Assembly (NCBI RefSeq): GCF_000271485.2
Contig: NZ_AKVN02000001.1
Location: 4,780,501-4,844,500, forward strand
Reading direction: 5' to 3'
Source: Pelosinus fermentans DSM 17108
Lineage (GTDB): Bacteria; Bacillota; Negativicutes; DSM-13327
DNA: 64,000 bases
Within the stretch, counting starts at the first letter, position 1. Each line of letters opens with the position of its first letter. A program made the translations under genes and the position numbers. Positions 1-10,140 of this stretch are shown here, one piece after another. Below the pieces are notes generated by a model, which saw only the letters and a list, made by a program, of their open reading frames with translations, was not told where the DNA came from and made no database searches.

Positions 1-4
1 AATC

Positions 5-64
5 CGCCGTTATACCCGATACACCTCAATGATGGTAGTTTTCTGCGTATCGGGTATAACGGCG
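5..64. repeat. 18-bp perfect inverted repeat
   Basis: Positions 5-22 and 47-64 are exact reverse complements separated by 24 bases. No T-run follows on either strand, so it does not look like an ordinary intrinsic terminator. It lies in the gene-free left edge together with the repeat at 162-224 and may belong to a REP-like family. Confidence 0.7.
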
Positions 65-161
65 AAATTTGTTTTACGTCAAATAAAGTAAGTCAATACT
101 GCCCTATTACTTCTCTCAAATGAACATCCCTTATCTTCTAGTACAGGGACAGGGATTAATG

Positions 162-224
162 GACACTGGGGACGTTCCTTTTTTGGCAACTTTATTGTGA
201 CAAAAAAGGAACGTCCCCAGTGTC
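162..224. repeat. REP-like 24-bp perfect inverted repeat
   Basis: Positions 162-185 and 201-224 form an exact 24-bp stem with a 15-base loop, containing GGGGACGTTCC and its complement. A GGGACAGGG motif lies just before it at 147-154 and recurs near 2162. Motifs of this kind usually flank REP-associated tyrosine (IS200-like) transposase genes, but no such gene is present here. I infer a solitary REP copy. Confidence 0.65.
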
Positions 225-506
225 TTTATTGCATAGTACGTAATCATATGACCGCATTTTTAGCTAACGACTAATATATCTGCATCATTAAGCCAATCAG
301 TAGGACTAGAACTGATATATATTGGGATTCTGTTGATTAAATGGACTAGAATCAACAATTCTATTTCTTATGGCTCTTATCCATGAACCCTATGCATAGC
401 ATGTATTTTACGTATTTTATTTTGTGAAGTACAATATTTGTGAAAGTATTTGTTTTATACTTCTATTTTTGCGAGAAAAATTTAATATTGGGCTGGTGAT
501 TTTTCT
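225..506. other. gene-free left-edge stretch
   Basis: I see no convincing coding region between the REP-like palindrome and the LysR start. The stretch is A+T-rich and should contain the LysR promoter. No clear operator palindrome of the T-N11-A type could be singled out. Confidence 0.4.
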
Positions 507-1439
507 GTGGAGATCATTCATTTAGTGTATTTTACTGAAGTAGCACGTCAAGGGAGTTTTACCAAAGCTTCTGAGGTCTTATATGTTTCACAATCTACGA
601 TCAGTAAGCTGATTAAAAACTTAGAAAATGAATTGGGAGTATCTTTATTCCATCGTGGTCCCAAAAAGATAGTTCTTACAGATGCAGGTATATTGCTTTT
701 TGATAAGGCAATTATTATCCTAGATACTTTAAACATTATTAATACAGAGTTATATAATTTAGCTGGTACCCCACAAGGCAATTTAAAGATAGGAATTCCT
801 CCCATGGTTCAAACGTTATTTTCGAAAACCATAGCTGAATTCAACTCTTTATATCCTCAAATTACCATCGATTTAGCAGAGGATGGTTCCAGAAAAGTTG
901 AACAGCAAATACATGAAGGCACTCTTGATGTAGGCATCGTTGTCTTGCCCACAAGGGCTACTGTAGATCTAGAAACTGTTACTTTCTTGAAAGATCCGTT
1001 AATGCTTATCGTTCATGCAAATCATCCTTTAGCTACTAAATCTATCGTTGATATGAGAGAGTTAAGTGATGAGTCCTTTGTATTGTATCGAGATGACTTT
1101 GCTTTGCGTGATCACATTTTGGAAAAGTGTAAAGAAATGGGCTTTATACCTAAGGTTGTATGTGAAACTGCTCAGTGGGATTTCATTGTTGATATTGTTG
1201 CTTCGAAATTGGCGATTGCATTTCTTCCTCAAACATTGTGCACCAAGTTAGATATGGAATTAATTCACTATTTACCCTTAAAAAATGAAATCAAGCCTTG
1301 GCATTTAGCAATTGCATGGAAGAAAAATACGTATTTATCCTATGCTACAAGAGCGTGGTTAGAATATAATTTTAAATCATTTGGTCTAAATAGGTCCGAT
1401 CATAAAAAAGAAGGGAAGGATAATGATGGAGAAAAATAG
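507..1439 (+). CDS. LysR-family transcriptional regulator
   Basis: A 310-residue protein of normal LysR length. Residues 1-60 form the winged helix-turn-helix (FTEVARQGSFTKASEVLYVS and SKLIKNLENELG), and residues about 90-295 form the periplasmic-binding-type effector domain. The start is GTG at 507, with GGTGAT just upstream as a weak ribosome site. A small membrane-protein gene begins inside its last codons at 1423, so the two are translationally coupled. LysR proteins usually control a neighbouring operon in response to a small molecule. The target here is unknown. It resembles CidR/YwbI-type regulators in length, but that sub-assignment is weak because the cidA/lrgA-like genes lie 37 kb away. 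Confidence 0.85.
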   Translation: MEIIHLVYFTEVARQGSFTKASEVLYVSQSTISKLIKNLENELGVSLFHRGPKKIVLTDAGILLFDKAIIILDTLNIINTELYNLAGTPQGNLKIGIPPMVQTLFSKTIAEFNSLYPQITIDLAEDGSRKVEQQIHEGTLDVGIVVLPTRATVDLETVTFLKDPLMLIVHANHPLATKSIVDMRELSDESFVLYRDDFALRDHILEKCKEMGFIPKVVCETAQWDFIVDIVASKLAIAFLPQTLCTKLDMELIHYLPLKNEIKPWHLAIAWKKNTYLSYATRAWLEYNFKSFGLNRSDHKKEGKDNDGEK

Positions 1440-1602
1440 TCAACTAGTTACTAATACTACTCAGCAGTTATCACAAAACGATGAAGTAGAAAGTAATAGT
1501 GGTAACGTAGCCCTAGCGATGGGAGCCTTCAGTATTGTACTCTTAATTATAATAAGCTTAGTATTATCAATATTTCACTCTTTATTTATTCGTTTACAAT
1601 AA
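1423..1602 (+). CDS. small single-pass membrane protein (59 aa), unknown
   Basis: ATG at 1423 (a second in-frame ATG at 1426) follows a strong AAGGGAAGGA site and reads 59 codons to TAA at 1602. It overlaps the last 17 bases of the LysR gene in another frame. The first 30 residues are polar (Gln, Asn, Ser, Glu). Residues about 31-56 form one hydrophobic helix (ALAMGAFSIVLLIIISLVL), ending in a short basic tail. No family is recognised. The overlap and good ribosome site suggest a real gene coexpressed with the regulator, perhaps its target or partner. Its stop lies inside the hairpin at 1589-1622. Confidence 0.6.
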   Translation: MMEKNSQLVTNTTQQLSQNDEVESNSGNVALAMGAFSIVLLIIISLVLSIFHSLFIRLQ

Positions 1603-1622
1603 AAAAATTTATTGTAAACGAA
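1589..1622. terminator. hairpin at end of the LysR/small-protein unit
   Basis: Positions 1589-1603 and 1608-1622 are a perfect 15-bp inverted repeat with an AAAA loop, overlapping the stop codon of the small membrane gene. No long T-run follows on the plus strand, so it may be a weak terminator or a 3'-end stabilising hairpin. Confidence 0.5.
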
Positions 1623-1787
1623 GTAAGAGGCTTTATAACCTTAATCCTTTTTTCTATAATCAGACATTAATCTTCTAATTGCATTTTTAAGACTATATCT
1701 TAGGCGCTAACTGAGAATTCAGATCTGTACAGGGAAACACAAGACCAGCTAACTAAAGTCAAGCCCCACGTCAAAAAATATTCCCTT

Positions 1788-2099
1788 TTAAAAAGTACAT
1801 GCGTCAACGGAGTCGGTTTTGACTTTTCTTACGAGGGAATTTTTGATAGAATGAGAAATGAGGGGATTGATGAGGAAGACTTCGAACCCCTGTTTTAAGA
1901 AAAAGTGGACGATACGTGCTGAGTAGTGACCCGTGGATTCTAGGGAGATGACCGGTTTACTACGAAACGTTTCTCCACTTTTTTTATTTGCTCCAGAGCA
2001 CAGAGAAGGCCTTGCTTGGTGTTTAGGGTTTTGAAGGGCTTCAAAAAGAATCCTCCCTGGGACAGGGACATTCATATCCTTCCATCCCATTATACACAA
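1788..2099 (-). pseudogene. IS110-family transposase remnant
   Basis: The minus-strand frame encodes about 100 residues resembling the N-terminal DEDD part of IS110/IS1111 transposases. Examples are PVISLESTGHYSARIVHFFL and the later KTDSVDA, where IS110 proteins carry conserved acidic residues. The intact family protein is about 400 residues. Here the frame stops right after KTDSVDA, and the catalytic remainder and C-terminal domain are missing. REP-like palindromes surround it, so this is a decayed mobile-element scar. Confidence 0.7.
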
Positions 2100-2161
2100 A
2101 AGCGGATTGTTCGGAGGTTTTCTAATCCCTTATGGATAACCCTTCTGTACTATATCTTACA

Positions 2162-2283
2162 GGGACAGGGAACTATGTTTCAAGTTTTCCAAACCCGTGT
2201 TGGCGATAGTCCCGCTATTCGAGCTATTTGGCGTATATTAGCACCATTTTGACTCTTTTGTGTTGAAACATTATCCCTGTCTC
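2162..2283. repeat. imperfect inverted repeat with GGGACAGGG ends
   Basis: Positions 2162-2182 and 2263-2283 are near-complementary (GGGACAGGGAA...GTTTCAA against TTGAAAC...CCCTGTCTC) and enclose about 80 bases without coding potential. The GGGACAGGG motif also occurs at 147-154 and near 2062. This is likely a non-autonomous MITE- or REP-type element next to the IS110 scar. Confidence 0.5.
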
Positions 2284-2414
2284 ATGTTTCCCCTAGCTAA
2301 GTTCAGCGGATTTGAGTGCTTATGCACTCATCCGCTTTCGTGGCGCACACCTGTCCCCTGTTTTTATCATTTGCAGTAAGTGAGTACCTGACCGAATATC
2401 CTCAATATATTGTC

Positions 2415-2441
2415 ACACTAATAGTAGAATTACATATTATA
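2415..2441 (+). promoter_or_regulatory. possible sigma-K-like promoter of the collagen-like gene
   Basis: CATATTATA at 2433-2441 matches the sigma-K -10 pattern CATANNNTA. An AC dinucleotide lies 16 bases upstream at 2415-2416. This would suit mother-cell expression of an exosporium-type protein. The pattern is short and could arise by chance. Confidence 0.3.
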
Positions 2442-2583
2442 TTACATAAGTATACTCTTATATAAAGAAGTTCACTGTCGCTGCTAATCCAGTACAGATT
2501 ATTGATAAGTATATGTTTTTTTTTTGCCGAAGGACTTGAAAGTCCAGTCCTTTAGCCCTATTGAAGCTTAATTAAGTTTGTGA

Positions 2584-5424
<2,841 letters not shown>

Positions 5425-5502
5425 TCAGAGATACACGCACTTAGCATAATACGATACTTCTCTGAATACCCTTCTGTCACACATTAATCGTAACTTCGAA
5501 TA

Positions 5503-5554
5503 AGAAAAAAAGCCAAGGCCTCAACCCCTCATTCTGGAAGGGTCGAGGCCTTGG
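5503..5554 (-). terminator. intrinsic terminator (minus strand)
   Basis: Positions 5513-5527 and 5540-5554 form a 15-bp stem with one mismatch. An A-run at 5504-5511 gives T7-8 on the minus strand. It serves the leftward gene ending at 5677. Confidence 0.7.
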
Positions 5555-5676
5555 TTCGCTGTTAAAGATGATACGGTTCTCCGTATCCAGTTAAACGGTG
5601 CAGAAAATGTAGTATATAATAGTTGGCGTCCCCATCATCCACCTATATTTGGCTACAGGGTAAGCCACAAGGCTTC

Positions 5677-5994
5677 CTAATATCCAGTACCAACAATTTC
5701 ACCAATTATAGATATTCTTGACACAGGATCTTTCCTGGGTTTGATTCCTTGCTCTAACAATTCCTTATCTAATCTTGCATAGGTAATGTCTCTATACTCT
5801 TCAAATGAAATTTCGTGAACTATTTCAGTGATTTTTCCAACCAGCGAAAGATGATATATAGCATCTTCTTTTTGCTTCTTGACCATCACATATTCTTTCC
5901 CATCCAAATCTATAATCAATGTAAGTGTAATATCAGCGTTCTCTATTTCCGCACCCATAATCGTGTCTTTCGTTGTTCTATAGGTTCTATACAT
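5677..5994 (-). CDS. hypothetical protein, 105 aa
   Basis: ATG at 5994 is preceded by GGGGA about ten bases upstream. An internal ATG at 5958 has a poorer site. The protein is acidic and soluble, with a short beta-rich N-terminal half (TLTLIIDLDGKEYVMVKKQ) and a helical middle. No signal peptide or membrane segment is seen, and I do not recognise a family. It has its own terminator at 5503-5554, so it is probably monocistronic. A plus-strand promoter-like sequence overlaps its 5' end. Confidence 0.6.
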   Translation of the reverse strand: MYRTYRTTKDTIMGAEIENADITLTLIIDLDGKEYVMVKKQKEDAIYHLSLVGKITEIVHEISFEEYRDITYARLDKELLEQGIKPRKDPVSRISIIGEIVGTGY

Positions 5995-6121
5995 TTACTG
6001 TATCCCCATTTTGCCAGAAATTGAGTGATGTCCCTCGTAAATGAAACGAATATCTCCCATTCGTTGTGGCGAGGAGGAGTCCCCGCCACACGCTGGTGCA
6101 GTGCTTTTGCCCCAGCTTTTT
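5973..6121 (+). ncRNA. candidate small RNA, three hairpins (unit A)
   Basis: A promoter-like TTGTTC (5973-5978), 17-base spacer and TACTGT (5996-6001) would start RNA near 6008. Three hairpins follow. One is AACGAAT/ATTCGTT at 6045-6065. The second is GTGGCG/CGCCAC at 6066-6089. The third is GCTGG/CCAGC at 6092-6116, with T5 at 6117-6121 as a terminator. There is no convincing reading frame. It matches no RNA family I can name. Confidence 0.4.
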
Positions 6122-6180
6122 ACTTTTCTCTTACCTTGGATTGCTACCAATTTATATCCCCCCATCTTCATCCTGTAGGA

Positions 6181-6216
6181 GGTTTCTTCTATCCGCAGTT
6201 CAGGATAGAAGAAACC
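6181..6216. repeat. 14-bp perfect inverted repeat
   Basis: GGTTTCTTCTATCC at 6181-6194 and its exact complement at 6203-6216 enclose an 8-base loop. No T-run follows on either side. It lies between candidate RNA units A and B. Confidence 0.55.
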
Positions 6217-6243
6217 AGCATACAGTTTGTTTCAGGGGAAATT

Positions 6244-6345
6244 AAAAAAACGCATATGCGAGGTCTTTTCAACCTACACATGCGCTTTGCTTCGTCTTGA
6301 CTGCGCGCAGACGCTAAGCCTCTGCCAAAACTCACAATATTACTA
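6244..6345 (-). ncRNA. candidate minus-strand RNA ending in a strong terminator (unit B)
   Basis: On the minus strand, 6284 to 6251 folds into a stem of about 13 bp with one bulge (CGCATGTGTAGGT against ACCTCGCATATGCG), followed by T7 at 6250-6244. Upstream is a second short stem (CGTCT/AGACG, 6292-6312). No minus-strand gene ends here: the nearest one upstream starts leftward near 7465 and ends at 6777. The terminator therefore probably closes an independent small RNA. The promoter is uncertain, so the 5' end is a guess. Confidence 0.35.
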
Positions 6346-6363
6346 TTCCGAACAATGCATCCC

Positions 6364-6392
6364 TTGTTTTCAAGGAAAGATCACGGTATAAT
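6364..6392 (+). promoter_or_regulatory. sigma-A-type promoter of the 6398 RNA
   Basis: TTGTTT at 6364-6369, a 17-base spacer, and a perfect TATAAT at 6387-6392. A start is expected at G6398, which is the first base of the closing stem of the RNA. Confidence 0.6.
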
Positions 6393-6397
6393 AAATT

Positions 6398-6491
6398 GTC
6401 GTCGTAGACAGCTAGCTGTTACGTGTAGGTGCTCAACCACCTGCTCGTGCCTGGGAGTGTTCCACCACTCTCAGGACACGGCGACTTTTTT
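6398..6491 (+). ncRNA. candidate structured small RNA, about 90 nt (unit C)
   Basis: The first seven predicted bases GTCGTCG (6398-6404) pair with CGGCGAC (6479-6485), immediately followed by T6, closing a four-way structure. Inside are three hairpins. ACAG/CTGT (6408-6419) has a CTAG loop. AGGTG/CACCT (6427-6442) has a CTCAAC loop, extended by ACG/CGT. A 10-bp stem (6450-6459 with 6466-6475) has a TTCCAC loop. Promoter, start, fold and terminator all agree, so an independent RNA gene is likely. It is not tRNA, 6S, SRP or tmRNA by motif, and no downstream gene makes it an obvious riboswitch. Confidence 0.6.
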
Positions 6492-6776
6492 AATTTCCAC
6501 CTATTCCTAATTATATTACTTTTTTTAGGGATTGCAAGCAAAAGTAAAGTGAAAAAATGAAATTTTTGCCTAGTCATACCCCTATTCATTTATAACTTCC
6601 CCTCTCACCAGCATAACTGGCAATGTCATCAATCTAAGAAAAAAAGAAAGAAAATTCATAAAAGCACTTGACAAGATATCAAAAAAAATGGAGCCTCGAA
6701 TTGATCACTATTTTTAATGCGAGGTGCTTTTTATGAACTCATGCCAAGTTATATCGTCAATTTTACAGGCCACCAA

Positions 6777-7465
6777 TCAACGAATTACTTCAATTTTTTT
6801 TTGGGGGAAGAACACCGTATCAGAGCCTATCGTTTTTTTCCCAAAAAGGAAAACATCTGTAGTGTTACTCCCATCTAGCTCTAAATAATCTTGCCGTATA
6901 CTACGAAAACGATCGATTCCATTCTCTTTAAGAAATTCTTCGATTTTAGTTTCTTGAAAATAATTAAAATATAGAGGCTGTGAAGAAAAACTGGTCGTCT
7001 CAAAACCAGGCTGCTTCCCTTCCATAAAGCTTAAATAAAGATAACCACCACTCCGCAACCATTTTACCGCATTAGCTAATACCCCATTTGCCTCGTCATC
7101 ATCCAAGTGAACAATACTAAAGGAAAGTACTACCGCATCAAAATATTCTGACGAAAAACTTGCTTTGCGAGAATCTTGAAGATGAAAAATTCCATCTGGA
7201 ACATTGACTCTAGCTATTTCCAACATTTCAGAAGAGAGATCGATTCCAGTAATCTTTAACCTTTTTACTGCACATAATTGTTTAGCCACGTTTCCAGGTC
7301 CACATCCAATATCCAATACTTTAAATCATCTTCTAATAAACCCGCAAATTCGATAACATGCATAGCATAAGGACTATAATTCATAAATTTATCAGTGTAA
7401 CCAGAAAAGTTTTTGTTATATGCATCAATTGTCAACTTTGTTTTATCTTGCAATTTACAAAACAC
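6777..7465 (-). pseudogene. class I SAM methyltransferase, frameshifted
   Basis: Two minus-strand frames join into one protein of about 230 residues. The first part ends ...FAGLLEDDLK and continues in another frame as VLDIGCGPGNVAKQLC, the glycine-rich SAM motif I. Later come GIDLSSEMLEIAR (motif II) and DAVVLSFSIVHL (motif IV). The switch needs one missing A in the short A-run near 7320, so this is a one-base deletion or sequencing error. The probable start is GTG at 7465 after GAGGAGTGAAG. The substrate is unknown; the fold resembles the Methyltransf_11/25 group. Confidence 0.75.
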
Positions 7466-7569
7466 CCCTTCACTCCTCATCAGTTTCCCAGAAAACGTAA
7501 GACTATCTATAAAGCTCCTACAAAGCTAAGATTATTTAACATCAACTACTTACCATAAAATACAAAATT

Positions 7570-7603
7570 CCTGCAAGAAATTCTTGTTCAAATTTCTTGC
7601 AGG
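7570..7603 (-). terminator. terminator downstream of rlmH
   Basis: A perfect 13-bp inverted repeat (7570-7582 and 7591-7603), with minus-strand AATTTTGTATTTT after the stem. It ends the yycJ-htrA-rlmH transcript. Confidence 0.75.
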
Positions 7604-7614
7604 AGTTTTCGCCA

Positions 7615-8094
7615 TTATAAGTGATACGGTTCTCCCCGATTAATCTTAAATGCCCTATATATCTGCTCGACTAATAGCAACCGTATCATTTGGTGAGTAA
7701 ATGTCATCTTGGAAAAAGATAATCTTTCGTTTGCAACTTTCAGCAGCTCGGGGGAAAGACCGAAGGCGCCTCCGATGATGAAGGTAATATCACTTTTTCC
7801 AGAAACGCCTAAATCACTTATTTTTTCTGCAAGTTCTTCTGAGGAAGCTTGCTTGCCAATAACGTCAAGGATGATAAGATAGCTGCTATCTTTAACATAT
7901 TTTAGGATACGTTCCCCTTCTTTGAGCAGTACTTTTGCTTTCTCAGCATCAGAAGGATGCTCAGGCATACGTTCTTCGTCAACTTCAATGATCGACAAGC
8001 GGCAATAAGGCGTGAGGCGCTTGACGAATTCCGCAATGCCCATGGTTAGATATTTTTCTTTAATTTTACCAACAGCAATAATTGTAATTTTCAT
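7615..8094 (-). CDS. rlmH: 23S rRNA (pseudouridine1915-N3)-methyltransferase RlmH
   Basis: 159 residues, the normal family length. It begins MKITIIAVGKIKEKYL and has the SPOUT trefoil-knot SAM site IIGGAFGLSPELL, with MTFTHQMIRLLLVEQIYRA near the C-terminus. RlmH methylates N3 of pseudouridine 1915 in helix 69 of 23S rRNA, acting on assembled 70S ribosomes. The htrA stop and the rlmH ATG abut (TAAATG), so translation is coupled. The yycJ-htrA-rlmH order is the usual Firmicutes arrangement, here without walRK immediately upstream. Confidence 0.95.
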   Translation of the reverse strand: MKITIIAVGKIKEKYLTMGIAEFVKRLTPYCRLSIIEVDEERMPEHPSDAEKAKVLLKEGERILKYVKDSSYLIILDVIGKQASSEELAEKISDLGVSGKSDITFIIGGAFGLSPELLKVANERLSFSKMTFTHQMIRLLLVEQIYRAFKINRGEPYHL

Positions 8095-9210
8095 TTACTG
8101 CTGAGTCGGCATTTCTTCTAAAAGTACGTTTACAGTCTGCTGATTGCCTTTACGAAGAATCGTAACACTAACAGTATTGCCAACTGCCTGCTCGTCAACC
8201 GCTCCTCTTAGATCAGCTACACTATTCACTTCAGTGTCTCCTATCTTCAAGATAACATCACCTTCTCTAAGACCAGCCTTATCTGCTGGTCCTCCTTTTG
8301 CGATTTGCAGCAAATAGACTCCTTTATCAATGGTAAGCTCATATCCATAACTCGCAGCTGTATTGCGATCAAGTATGCCTACGCCTAGGTAAGCTCTTAC
8401 TACACGTCCTTTTTCAATAAGAGATTGTAAAATAGGTCTGGCAGTATTAATCGGAATCGAAAAACCAATACCTTCTACACCTGCAACTGCTATTTTTGCA
8501 CTGTTAATCCCAATGACTACACCATCAGCATTTACCAATGCTCCACCCGAATTTCCCGGATTAATAGCAGCATCCGTTTGAATCAGTTTAAATTTTCGTT
8601 CTCCAATCTCAATAGAGCGATTCAGCGCACTAATAACCCCAGCAGTCACACTCCCCTTAAACTCCAAACCAAGGGGATTACCAATGGCAAGCGCCGGTTC
8701 ACCAACCAATAAACTGTCTGAGTCCCCAAGAACAGCTGTGGGTAAACCAGCAGCATCTACTTTTACGACGGCCAGGTCAGTAGCAGGATCAGCCCCTAAT
8801 ACTCGCCCGGCGAGCACCCGTCCATCTGCTAGGGATACTGTAATTTCCTGAGCATTTTCTACAACGTGATTATTCGTGGCAATATATCCATTCCCATCAA
8901 AAATAACTCCTGAACCTACACCTTGCTCTACAAGTTCTTTACGATTAAAAGAGTTTCGAGCATAAGCTTTATTCGTAATCCCCACAACTGCCGGACCGAC
9001 AGTCTGTGCAGCTCTGACTAAAGGCGTATTGCGTGCTTCAGACACTTGGGCTTGCGCCGCAGGTTCCTGCAGTAAATTTTGCATCGGCGTCATATTTTGC
9101 GGTGTAGATTTCGATAAAAACCTGCCGCCATAACCTAATACTAAACCACCGCCAATTAGTGCTCCGACAACAGCAATTAAAAATATCTGTCCAATTTTTC
9201 GATTCATCAT
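8095..9210 (-). CDS. htrA: HtrA/DegP-type membrane-anchored serine protease
   Basis: 371 residues. A single N-terminal membrane anchor (about residues 8-28) is followed by a trypsin-like domain with the triad His115 (ATNNHVV), Asp145 (DPATDLAVV) and Ser221 (NPGNSGG). One PDZ domain lies at about 275-365 (AYLGVGIL, GLREGDVIL). HtrA proteases degrade or refold misfolded envelope proteins outside the membrane. GGGGGCAGG precedes the ATG pair at 9210/9207. The gene lies 9 bp after yycJ and directly abuts rlmH, forming one operon. Confidence 0.93.
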   Translation of the reverse strand: MMNRKIGQIFLIAVVGALIGGGLVLGYGGRFLSKSTPQNMTPMQNLLQEPAAQAQVSEARNTPLVRAAQTVGPAVVGITNKAYARNSFNRKELVEQGVGSGVIFDGNGYIATNNHVVENAQEITVSLADGRVLAGRVLGADPATDLAVVKVDAAGLPTAVLGDSDSLLVGEPALAIGNPLGLEFKGSVTAGVISALNRSIEIGERKFKLIQTDAAINPGNSGGALVNADGVVIGINSAKIAVAGVEGIGFSIPINTARPILQSLIEKGRVVRAYLGVGILDRNTAASYGYELTIDKGVYLLQIAKGGPADKAGLREGDVILKIGDTEVNSVADLRGAVDEQAVGNTVSVTILRKGNQQTVNVLLEEMPTQQ

Positions 9211-9219
9211 CCTGCCCCC

Positions 9220-9996
9220 TTAGAAGTTACTACTCACTGTACGATCAGGATAGGTAATATGCAATTCAATTTCTGAGCCAATTTTTAAGCCCTGCTCTTC
9301 TAATATAGCACTTACGGTGCTTTTTGCCAATTCAGGATTATTATTTTCCTTACTCATGTGAGCTAAGAATACTTGCATATTCGGCTTCCTTTTTAACCGT
9401 GCTAACGTCCACGCAGCATCTACATTGGATAAATGCCCGCGATTGCTTTTGATGCGGCGCTTTAAATGCCAGGGATATGCCCCATTTTCCAGCATGTCTA
9501 AATCATGATTACATTCTAAAACTAATACATCACTTAATGCAATCGCTTCTTTCACTGCATCGGTAACAAAACCAATATCAGTAACCACACTACATTTACT
9601 GCTTCCATGATAAAAACGAAAGCCGACTGGGTCTGCTGCATCATGAGAAATACTAAATGGTTCCACCCGGACTTGTCCAATAGTAACGTTCTCCGATAAA
9701 TTCTGACAGCAAAGATCAGGTATAACATCACGGCAGTACATCGCCCGCCAAGTATAAGGGCTGGCATATACAGGTAAATTGTACTTTTTAGTCATAGTTG
9801 GCAAGCCGCTAATATGATCTCTATGCTCATGTGTAATAAATACTCCATCCAACTCTTCGATATCTGTACCTAATGCAGCTAAGCTTTGTTTAATACGCCT
9901 TGTGCTGATCCCTGCATCCACTAATATTTTAGTATGTGTAAAATCTAAAAAAATGGCATTGCCTGTACTGCCACTCGCTAAAACATGAACTTTCAT
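9220..9996 (-). CDS. walJ: metallo-beta-lactamase-fold hydrolase WalJ/YycJ
   Basis: 258 residues, starting MKVHVLASGSTGNA, typical of the family. The metal site HEHRDH is at residues 56-61, with further His/Asp ligands at SHDAADP and near the C-terminus (LAHMSKEN). YycJ/WalJ proteins are MBL-fold nucleases proposed to act in DNA mismatch repair or replication-linked processes. This is the first gene of the leftward yycJ-htrA-rlmH operon. Its 144-bp promoter region is shared with the divergent PAS kinase. Confidence 0.9.
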   Translation of the reverse strand: MKVHVLASGSTGNAIFLDFTHTKILVDAGISTRRIKQSLAALGTDIEELDGVFITHEHRDHISGLPTMTKKYNLPVYASPYTWRAMYCRDVIPDLCCQNLSENVTIGQVRVEPFSISHDAADPVGFRFYHGSSKCSVVTDIGFVTDAVKEAIALSDVLVLECNHDLDMLENGAYPWHLKRRIKSNRGHLSNVDAAWTLARLKRKPNMQVFLAHMSKENNNPELAKSTVSAILEEQGLKIGSEIELHITYPDRTVSSNF

Positions 9997-10140
9997 ATAT
10001 TCTCCTTTAGTTACACTTGATGTATATTCGAGTATTTTTACGACACTACTTGTAAAATTACATTAAAAACTATATAGTATTATATCAGAAAAGTTCTTAT
10101 GATTTAACCTTTAATTCTATATAAAGAGGGATTCTATATA

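Noticed and set aside
6025-6300. A 91-codon plus-strand frame (MMSLVNETNIS...).
   Set aside because: It has no ribosome site, mixed composition, and is occupied by three hairpins and a minus-strand terminator, so RNA structure explains the stretch better.
6398-6491. The seven-base closing stem and cloverleaf outline suggested a tRNA.
   Set aside because: There is no T-loop (GTTCGA), no anticodon arm of proper size, and the third hairpin has a 10-bp stem.
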